Positions 1 to 4,468 of a stretch of DNA of 5,629 nucleotides are shown one piece after another. The position numbers and the translations under genes were made by a program. Source of the stretch: Paracoccaceae bacterium (GTDB taxonomy: Bacteria > Pseudomonadota > Alphaproteobacteria > Rhodobacterales > Rhodobacteraceae); the NCBI GenBank assembly GCA_003250135.1, contig QKHF01000010.1, positions 1 to 5,629 on the forward strand, given 5' to 3'. The notes under the pieces are model-generated. The model had not been told where the DNA came from. It searched no databases and saw only the letters and a program-made list of their open reading frames with translations. The stretch's first letter is position 1. Each line of letters begins with the position of its first letter.

Positions 1-604
1 CGCCCTTGCAGTCGCGCTGGAGCTTTACGGGCCGGAGGGCGGCGCGCTGGTCGCTGTCGCCATGGCCGCGCTGATCCCGCTGGTGAACGTCGCCAATGTC
101 ACGCTGATGGCGATGCTGTTGTCGAGCGAGGGCCCCGACGCGAAAAAGATTCTGTGGCAGATCGCGAAGAACCCACTGATTCAAGGCTGCGCCATCGGGC
201 TGGCGATCAATCTTCTGGGCGTCGAGCTTTGGCATCCGCTGCACACGCTTCTGGACATTCTGGGCCGGGGGGCGTTGGGGGCTGGCCTGCTGGCGGTCGG
301 CGCGGGGCTGAGGGTGCGTTACGCGCTGAAGCCGTCGCGCGAGATCTGGCTTTCCGTAGCGCTGAAACTGGCGCTGACTCCGCTGGTCGCCGCGATGGCG
401 GCGCTCGCCTTCGGGCTCAGCGGCGAGGCGTTTGAGATCGCGATGATCTGCGCCGCCGTGCCCACCGCCATGAACGGCTTCATCCTGGCCCGGCAGATGG
501 GCGGCGACGCCGAGCTTTACGCCGGCGCGGTGACGGTGCAGACCGCGATCGCCGCGCTCTCCATGCCCGTCATCATCTCGCTGGCGCGCGCGTTGGGCGG
601 CTGA
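1..604 (+). CDS. AEC-family (auxin efflux carrier-like) transporter, C-terminal part
   Basis: This is an inner-membrane secondary transporter of the AEC family, whose bacterial members export or exchange small organic acids such as malate or malonate; the substrate here cannot be told. The gene enters from the left edge (first whole codon at 2) and ends at TGA 602-604, giving 200 residues. Family members are about 300-320 residues, so roughly the first third is missing. At least five hydrophobic stretches are visible: around LIPLVNVANVTLMAML, the segment after KNPLIQG, the glycine-rich LGAGLLAVGAGL, a long segment ending LAFGL, AMICAAVPTAMNGF, and the last one ending SMPVIISLA. The proline- and asparagine-containing helices (LIPLVNVAN, VPTAMNG) are typical of the family. 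RecO begins 38 bases downstream on the same strand. Family call is fairly sure; function is not. Confidence 0.85.
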   Translation, partial: ALAVALELYGPEGGALVAVAMAALIPLVNVANVTLMAMLLSSEGPDAKKILWQIAKNPLIQGCAIGLAINLLGVELWHPLHTLLDILGRGALGAGLLAVGAGLRVRYALKPSREIWLSVALKLALTPLVAAMAALAFGLSGEAFEIAMICAAVPTAMNGFILARQMGGDAELYAGAVTVQTAIAALSMPVIISLARALGG

Positions 605-642
605 GGCTTGGCGGCGCCCGCGGGGCGCGCTAGGCATGGCGC

Positions 643-1380
643 ATGGACTGGCGCGACGAAGGCGCTCTGATCGCCGTGCGCCGGCATGGCGAGAGCTCCG
701 CGATCATAGAGGTGTTCACCGAGACACAGGGCCGCCACGCCGGAATCGTGCGCGGCGGGGCCGGGCGACGCATGGCGCCGATCCTGCAGCCCGGCGCGCA
801 GCTTTCCGTCGAGTGGCGCGCGCGTCTTTCCGAGCATCTGGGAACATTCCGGGTGGAGCCCGTGCGTTCCCGCGCCGCCTCGGTGCTGGGCGACAAGCGG
901 GCGCTGGCGGCGCTGACCGCGCTCTGCGCGCAGCTCTCGGCCTATCTGCCCGAGCGGGAGGCGCATCCCGGCCTCTACCGGCGCACGCTGGCGCTGCTGG
1001 ACCTGATCGGCGCGTCGCCGGACTGGGCGGCGGAGTATGCGCGCTGGGAGTTGGCTCTGCTGGCGGAGCTTGGCTTCGGTCTGGATCTCTCGCGCTGCGC
1101 CTCCACCGGCGGGACGGAGGAACTGGAGTGGGTTTCGCCTAAATCGGGCCGCGCGGTCAGCCGCGAGGCGGGCGCGCCCTATGCGGATCGCCTGTTTCCC
1201 CTGCCCGCCTTCCTGACCGGCGGGGACGCAGAGGCCAGCGACCGGGACGTGGCCGACGCGCTGGCGCTGACCGGGCATTTTCTGGCCGTCTGGGTCGCGC
1301 CCGCGATCGGACGCGAGAGGCCGCCTCAAGCCCGCGACCGATTGGCCGAGTTGTTCGCCCGGCGTGTCGCAGCCGGTTGA
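643..1380 (+). CDS. recO: DNA repair protein RecO
   Basis: RecO acts in the cytoplasm with RecR (and RecF) to load RecA onto SSB-coated single-stranded DNA during gap repair and to anneal complementary strands. The 245-residue product matches the usual length (E. coli about 242). The N-terminal part (about 1-80) reads as the RecO OB fold, opening MDWRDEGALIAVRRHGE with the typical GIVRGG segment. The rest is the helical C-terminal domain, with LYRRTLALLDLIG and WELALLAELGFGLDLSRCA. Some RecO proteins carry a four-cysteine zinc finger after this point. Here only C152 of that loop remains, followed by a SPKSGRAVS segment, which I recall as common in alphaproteobacterial RecO. A weak AGG lies 8 bases before the ATG. 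The gene stands between a transporter and a Tag-like gene, not beside era/rnc. Confidence 0.93.
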   Translation: MDWRDEGALIAVRRHGESSAIIEVFTETQGRHAGIVRGGAGRRMAPILQPGAQLSVEWRARLSEHLGTFRVEPVRSRAASVLGDKRALAALTALCAQLSAYLPEREAHPGLYRRTLALLDLIGASPDWAAEYARWELALLAELGFGLDLSRCASTGGTEELEWVSPKSGRAVSREAGAPYADRLFPLPAFLTGGDAEASDRDVADALALTGHFLAVWVAPAIGRERPPQARDRLAELFARRVAAG

Positions 1381-1417
1381 TTTCACTCACGTCGCGACCA
1401 AATCCAATTTGTGAAAT
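1380..1417. repeat. Inverted repeat between recO and the tag-like gene
   Basis: ATTTCAC at 1380-1386 is matched by its exact reverse complement GTGAAAT at 1411-1417, leaving a 24-base centre. An 8-base palindrome, GTCGCGAC, lies inside at 1391-1398. The repeat fills most of the 60-base gap, and its left arm starts on the last base of the recO stop codon. It could be an operator for the downstream gene or a weak transcript-end structure. There is no T-run typical of an intrinsic terminator. The arms are short, so chance is possible. Confidence 0.3.
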
Positions 1418-1440
1418 GAAAAGTTCAGAAAGGCGACGCG

Positions 1441-2112
1441 ATGAAGAGCTTTGACGAGATCTGGGCGCGGGCGGCCAAGCGGCACGGCGGCGAGGACGCG
1501 CTGAAGGCCATGCTGCCGGACGCGCCGGTCGACGCTTCCGTCGCCAAGCTTTCCGACGACCGCCTTCTGGCCGAGATGACGCGCAAGATCTTTCAGGTCG
1601 GCTTCAACTGGTCCGTGGTCGACAAGAAATGGGACGGGTTCGAAGCCGCGTTTCAGAGTTTTGACGTCGGCCGCGCCAGCATGATGTCCGATGACGACAT
1701 CGACCGGCTGGCGAAAGACGCGCGGATCATCCGCAACGCCAAGAAGATCGCCACGGTGCGCGACAACGCTGTGCTGCTGCGGGAACTGGCGGCGGAGCAT
1801 GGCTCGGCGGCCAAGGCGATCGCCGCCTGGCCGCGAGAGGACTATGTCGGGCTGCTGGAGGTGCTGAAAAAGCGCGGCGCTCACCTCGGCGGGCTGGCGG
1901 GGCAGTATTTCCTGCGCTTTTCCGGCAAGGACGGGTTCATCCTGTCCAAGGACGTTGTCGCGGCGCTGATCGACGCCGGTGTGGTGGACAAGACCCCAAC
2001 CTCGAAAAAGGCGATGCAGGCGGCGCAGGAGGCGTTCAACGCCTGGCGCGCCGAGAGCGGCCTGTCGCTGGCCCAACTCAGCCGGGTGCTGGCGCTCTCC
2101 ATCGACGCCTAG
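1441..2112 (+). CDS. Divergent DNA-3-methyladenine glycosylase I (Tag) superfamily protein
   Basis: This 223-residue protein belongs to the Tag superfamily of helix-hairpin-helix glycosylases, which remove 3-methyladenine from alkylated DNA. The core resemblance is at residues 46-72: MTRKIFQVGFNW, then KKW and FEAAFQSFD, parallel to the LEGQQAGLSW and FHQFD segments of E. coli Tag. RIIRNAKKI matches Tag's GIIRHRGKI, and LKKRG (142-146) matches Tag's KALKKRGF. However, the protein has no cysteine at all, so the Cys4/His17/His175/Cys179 zinc site of E. coli Tag is absent. K49 aligns with the catalytic Glu38, while W57 (Tag Trp46) is kept. A glycine-rich turn (149-154) precedes FILSKDV, whose D171 could stand where other HhH-GPD glycosylases carry their catalytic aspartate. 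GAAAGG at 1428-1433, 7 bases before the ATG, supports this start. Fold call is good; activity on 3-methyladenine is unproven. Confidence 0.8.
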   Translation: MKSFDEIWARAAKRHGGEDALKAMLPDAPVDASVAKLSDDRLLAEMTRKIFQVGFNWSVVDKKWDGFEAAFQSFDVGRASMMSDDDIDRLAKDARIIRNAKKIATVRDNAVLLRELAAEHGSAAKAIAAWPREDYVGLLEVLKKRGAHLGGLAGQYFLRFSGKDGFILSKDVVAALIDAGVVDKTPTSKKAMQAAQEAFNAWRAESGLSLAQLSRVLALSIDA

Positions 2113-2531
2113 GGTCGGTCGAACACCAATCCGCGGCCGCCATTCAGGTCGATCAGGGTCAGGCGGCCATCGGCGCCGATCTCGTACTGGTCGGTGTCGG
2201 TGAAGAGCCCGAAGAACTGCTGCTCGGCGTCCAGATCCGGGCAGGCCATGCGGGTGGAGCCGACCGCGACGATGCGCAGGATCGCACCGTCCTTCTTGTA
2301 GTCGCCGAAGAAACGGTTGCAGAACGCCTTGCCCGAAGTCGAGCCCTCCGCGAACTGGATCGACAGCGGCCCCGGCGGCGCCTCGCCTGCAAGGCTGGTG
2401 AGCATCCACGTCCCCGCCTCCAACTCGGGCGGCATCGGCGGCGCGGCGGCGACCGGCGGCGGCGTTTGGGATGCGCAGGCCGACAGCGCCAGAACCGCGG
2501 CGGCCGCCGCCAGCTTGGTGAGTCGTCGCAT
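2109..2531 (-). CDS. Small lipoprotein with META/HslJ-type domain
   Basis: The 140-residue product is probably anchored in the outer membrane, facing the periplasm. The N terminus has arginines (MRR), an alanine-rich hydrophobic stretch and the lipobox LSAC with the acylated cysteine at C19. The +2 residue is alanine, not aspartate, which fits outer-membrane sorting. A short alanine/proline linker (22-36) leads into a META domain (about 37-138), recognised by GTWMLTSLAG, SGKAFCNRFFGDY (66-78) and STRMACPDL (92-100). META proteins include E. coli HslJ, a heat-inducible lipoprotein; their molecular role is poorly understood. C71 and C97 are the usual two domain cysteines. A strong GGAGGG (2536-2541) sits 4 bases from the ATG. 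The gene lies 96 bases downstream of hsp20 on the same strand, and its stop overlaps that of the convergent tag-like gene. Confidence 0.85.
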   Translation of the reverse strand: MRRLTKLAAAAAVLALSACASQTPPPVAAAPPMPPELEAGTWMLTSLAGEAPPGPLSIQFAEGSTSGKAFCNRFFGDYKKDGAILRIVAVGSTRMACPDLDAEQQFFGLFTDTDQYEIGADGRLTLIDLNGGRGLVFDRP

Positions 2532-2627
2532 TGGTCCCTCCGCTTGTTCTCAGGCCGAAGGACCGTAATGCGAGCCGCAGCGACGCCGCAAGACGCCGCC
2601 GCGGTTTTCGCCCGATCGCGCCTGGCT
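2532..2627 (-). other. Spacer between hsp20 and the META lipoprotein gene
   Basis: This 96-base gap follows the hsp20 stop in the direction of transcription. The octamer GCGGCGTC appears twice in close succession on the - strand, but I see no strong hairpin followed by a T-run. Read-through from hsp20 into the lipoprotein gene is therefore possible. Apart from the lipoprotein's ribosome binding site I find nothing definite. Confidence 0.4.
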
Positions 2628-3107
2628 TTATTTGCCGATGGCGATCTTCTTCGATTTCGGCGCCAGTTCGGGCGGCTTCGGCGCGGTGATCTTCAGCACG
2701 CCCTTGTCGAAGCTCGCCGTCACCGCCTCCGGGTCGGGCGCATAGGGCAGCCGCACGGTGCGCGCGAAGGAGCCGTAGCTGCGCTCCGAAAAAACGTGGC
2801 CGGACTTTTCGTCCTTTTCCTCGCGCTCCGTCTTCTTCTCGCCCTTAAGCGTCAGAAGATCGTCGTGGAGTTCCAACTCGACGTCTTTTTCATCCACTCC
2901 CGGCAATTCGGCGGTGACCTCGATATGGTCGTCCTTCGCCTTGATCTCGATGGAGGGCGCGATGTCGGCGCCCATCCCCGAAGTCAGATCGACGCCCCAC
3001 GGCGTGCGCATCTGCTCGAACAGACGGTCGAAATCCGATCGCATGGACTCGAACGGATCGGCCACGGACCGCGGACCACGGAACAAATCCAGCATTGACC
3101 TGCTCAT
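2628..3107 (-). CDS. Small heat-shock protein, Hsp20/alpha-crystallin family
   Basis: This is an ATP-independent cytoplasmic chaperone that holds unfolding proteins in a refoldable state and normally assembles into oligomers. The 159-residue product is of usual length. The N-terminal arm (1-48) contains DPFESMRSDFDRLFEQM, typical of class-A-like bacterial sHSPs. The alpha-crystallin domain runs from about 49 to 144 and begins DIAPSIEIKAKDDHIEV. It contains the hallmark ELPGVDEKDVELEL (67-80), a charged lysine/glutamate loop (88-101), and FDKGVLKI (133-140) with the conserved GVL. The C-terminal tail carries the oligomerisation I-X-I motif as I155-A-I157. GAGAGG at 3113-3118, 5 bases from the ATG, supports this start over the in-frame Met5. 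A stem-loop in the leader and the lipoprotein gene downstream suggest a heat- or stress-induced unit. I could not recognise an RpoH-type promoter. Confidence 0.95.
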   Translation of the reverse strand: MSRSMLDLFRGPRSVADPFESMRSDFDRLFEQMRTPWGVDLTSGMGADIAPSIEIKAKDDHIEVTAELPGVDEKDVELELHDDLLTLKGEKKTEREEKDEKSGHVFSERSYGSFARTVRLPYAPDPEAVTASFDKGVLKITAPKPPELAPKSKKIAIGK

Positions 3108-3112
3108 CTCAT

Positions 3113-3118
3113 CCTCTC
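3113..3118 (-). promoter_or_regulatory. Ribosome binding site of hsp20
   Basis: On the - strand GAGAGG is followed by a 5-base spacer ATGAG and then ATG at 3107-3105. The placement fits Met1 and not the internal Met5, so it decides the start. Four bases of the - strand further upstream (TCCT, at 3162-3165) could pair with the AGGA of this site, leaving the leader hairpin between them; this is speculative. Confidence 0.65.
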
Positions 3119-3130
3119 GATGTCTTGAGT

Positions 3131-3152
3131 GCGCGCGGCTCGTCCCGCGCGC
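3131..3152 (-). promoter_or_regulatory. Stem-loop in the hsp20 5' leader
   Basis: GCGCGCGG (3131-3138) and CCGCGCGC (3145-3152) form a perfect 8-base-pair stem closing a 6-base loop. In the hsp20 transcript it would end 23 bases before the start codon. Small heat-shock genes of alphaproteobacteria often carry translation-controlling RNA thermometers (ROSE type). Here the hairpin itself does not include the ribosome binding site, so a thermometer role would need the wider leader to fold. It is possible only if transcription starts upstream of about 3152. Confidence 0.35.
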
Positions 3153-3170
3153 TTTCTATCTAGGAAACGC

Positions 3171-3183
3171 GCGAAATTTTCGC
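3171..3183. repeat. 13-base inverted repeat upstream of hsp20
   Basis: GCGAAA-T-TTTCGC is perfectly symmetric around one central base. It is AT-centred in an otherwise GC-rich stretch and lies 64 bases from the hsp20 start and about 170 from the divergent gene. It could be a repressor or activator site for either gene. No known family of operators is matched with confidence. Confidence 0.3.
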
Positions 3184-3325
3184 CATGACGCAGGTCAAAC
3201 GGGGCGGGCGGCGGCCAAGGGCGCCAGTTCGAAGCCCTTTTCTGATTTCAGCATGCATACCGGATGAAGTTCTACGCATCGACAGCGGAACCAGCGCATA
3301 TTGAGAGGCGCCCGCTCCCAAAGTG

Positions 3326-3336
3326 GCGGATTCCGC
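3326..3336. repeat. Short palindrome just upstream of the cysteine synthase-like gene
   Basis: GCGGA-T-TCCGC is a perfect 5-base inverted repeat about one central T. It ends 4 bases before the ribosome binding site AGAGG, so it could act as a small leader hairpin or protein site. Its short length makes chance quite possible. Confidence 0.2.
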
Positions 3337-3340
3337 AGCC

Positions 3341-3345
3341 AGAGG
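3341..3345 (+). promoter_or_regulatory. Ribosome binding site that sets the start of the cysteine synthase-like gene
   Basis: AGAGG followed by the 6-base spacer CGATCC leads to ATG at 3352. The frame is also open upstream to a TTG at 3301, but the extra 17 residues (rich in Arg, Ser and Gln) resemble no part of the family and lack such a site. Confidence 0.7.
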
Positions 3346-3351
3346 CGATCC

Positions 3352-4332
3352 ATGACCAACCGCAGTCGATCAGATGGCGTTCTGCCCTCAATCCTTGGCG
3401 CAATCGGAAACACACCCCTAGTGAGGCTAGACCGTCTGGTGGCTCATGAGGCCTGTGAAGGAGCCATTCTCGCCAAGCTGGATTATCTGAACCCGGGCTT
3501 CTCCAAGAAGGATCGCGCGGCTCTGGGGATAATCGACGCCGCTGAGGCAGCAGGGGAACTAAGAGCCGGGCAGTGCGTGGTCGAATTGACGTCCGGCAAC
3601 ATGGGAACCGGTCTGGCCATCGTATGCGGGGTCAAGGGTTACCCGTTCGTCGCCGTCATGTCGAAAGGCAACTCTGAAGAGCGTGCGCGGATGATGCGGG
3701 CGCTGGGCGCCGAGGTGGTGCTGGTCGACCAGACGCCGCATTCGAAACCGGGACAAGTGTCGGGCGAGGATCTGCGTCTTGTGGAAATCAAGGCGCGGGA
3801 AATCACGGCCGAGCGAGGGGCGTTTCGCGCCGATCAGTTTGTTCGGGAGGGCAATCCACTCTCACATTATCGGACGACCGGACCCGAGATCTGGGCACAG
3901 GCCAATGGCGAGATTGATGGTTTCGTGGACTTTCTTGGTTCGGGCGGCACCTTCGCCGGCACGGCGCGGTTTCTGAAAGCGCAGGACAGTTCCATCCGAT
4001 GTTACGCCCTCGAGCCGGAAGGCGCCGCAGCGATGGCGGGGGCGGCTGTCGAAAACCCGGATCACCCGATCCAGGGCGGCGGCTATGCGATGGATGATCT
4101 GAGTTTCATGCGGAGCGTGGCGCCCGACGGCTATTTGACGGTCAGCGGCGACGTCGCCCGAAAAACCGCACAGAAACTGGCTAGGTGCGAAGGCATTTTC
4201 GCCGGGTTCTCGGCGGGAGCGAACGTCGCAGCTGCGCTTTCCCTTCTCCGAGGGGATTTGAAGGGCAAGACAATCGCCGTCGTGATCTGCGACTCCGGCT
4301 TGAAGTATCTTTCCACTGACCTTTGGGAATGA
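3352..4332 (+). CDS. Cysteine synthase-family PLP-dependent enzyme (fold type II)
   Basis: The 326-residue protein belongs to the O-acetylserine sulfhydrylase/cystathionine beta-synthase family: cytoplasmic PLP enzymes that replace or eliminate the beta substituent of a serine-type amino acid. It begins with SILGAIGNTPLVRLD. NPGFSKKDR (47-55) contains K53, the expected Schiff-base lysine. TSGNMG (80-85) is the substrate-carboxylate loop, GSGGTFAG (196-203) the phosphate cup, GFSAGAN (285-291) a further cofactor-side loop, and DSGLKYLST (314-322) carries S315 at the pyridine-nitrogen position. There is no CBS regulatory domain. Two motifs deviate from classical CysK: Met84 replaces the Thr of TSGNTG, and FSKKDR replaces the usual SVKDR type. 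The substrate may thus not be O-acetylserine, so I do not call it cysK. GC content is lower than in neighbouring genes. An MmgE/PrpD gene follows at 136 bases. Confidence 0.88.
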   Translation: MTNRSRSDGVLPSILGAIGNTPLVRLDRLVAHEACEGAILAKLDYLNPGFSKKDRAALGIIDAAEAAGELRAGQCVVELTSGNMGTGLAIVCGVKGYPFVAVMSKGNSEERARMMRALGAEVVLVDQTPHSKPGQVSGEDLRLVEIKAREITAERGAFRADQFVREGNPLSHYRTTGPEIWAQANGEIDGFVDFLGSGGTFAGTARFLKAQDSSIRCYALEPEGAAAMAGAAVENPDHPIQGGGYAMDDLSFMRSVAPDGYLTVSGDVARKTAQKLARCEGIFAGFSAGANVAAALSLLRGDLKGKTIAVVICDSGLKYLSTDLWE

Positions 4333-4342
4333 GCGCGACCGA

Positions 4343-4357
4343 CGTCCGTTACGGACG
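4343..4357 (+). terminator. Weak hairpin after the cysteine synthase-like gene
   Basis: CGTCCG-TTA-CGGACG forms a perfect 6-base-pair stem with a 3-base loop, starting 11 bases after the stop codon. Its position suits a transcript end, but no T-run follows (next bases CCGCTAGC). It may only protect the 3' end or slow the polymerase. Confidence 0.25.
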
Positions 4358-4382
4358 CCGCTAGCTGCGTTGACCGGATTGC

Positions 4383-4392
4383 GCAGGCCTGC
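4383..4392. repeat. 10-base palindrome upstream of the MmgE/PrpD gene
   Basis: GCAGGCCTGC is a perfect palindrome located 76 bases before the proposed start. Regulators of small-molecule pathways bind such dyads, but the half-site is short and no regulator gene is in the window. Confidence 0.2.
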
Positions 4393-4468
4393 AAGAGTCA
4401 CGCAGTCTGGATCGTCCATCTCATGGCGATCAATATCGGTGGCGCCCGATGGTCGATTGCCGTCGGCG

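Larger units (their letters stand above)
3108..3351. other. Divergent intergenic region between hsp20 and the cysteine synthase-like gene
   Basis: This 244-base region must hold the promoters of both divergent genes. It contains the hsp20 ribosome binding site, a GC-rich stem-loop (3131-3152), a 13-base inverted repeat (3171-3183), a short palindrome (3326-3336) and the ribosome binding site of the right-hand gene. On the - strand, TTGACC (complement of 3191-3196) could be a -35 box, but no good -10 follows at 16-18 bases. CTTG-type heat-shock -35 boxes with a matching -10 were sought and not found. Short open frames crossing it show no recognisable protein. Confidence 0.5.
4333..4468 (+). 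other. Spacer between the PLP enzyme and the MmgE/PrpD gene
   Basis: This 136-base gap holds a small hairpin (4343-4357) and a 10-base palindrome (4383-4392). The frame of the downstream gene stays open through it without a stop, with possible alternative starts TTG 4379 and GTG 4439. The upstream residues do not resemble the family, so I treat it as non-coding. No clear promoter or terminator was seen. Confidence 0.4.

Noticed and set aside
517..1386. Long - strand open frame (289 codons) opposite recO
   Set aside because: It lies almost wholly antisense to a clear recO, its product is rich in Arg, Gly, Gln and Pro with no family features, and such frames are expected opposite GC-rich genes.
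1387..2409. Long - strand open frame (340 codons) opposite the Tag-like gene and into the lipoprotein gene
   Set aside because: It overlaps two recognisable genes in other frames and shows no domain.
2466..3098. + strand open frame (210 codons) opposite hsp20
   Set aside because: It is antisense to an unmistakable alpha-crystallin protein and has no recognisable content.
3131..3157. Intrinsic terminator on the + strand (hairpin then TTTCT)
   Set aside because: No + strand gene ends here and the T-run is short. A leader hairpin of hsp20 is the better reading.
3301..3351. Upstream TTG start for the cysteine synthase-like gene
   Set aside because: The extra 17 residues have no family counterpart, and a good ribosome binding site marks ATG 3352.
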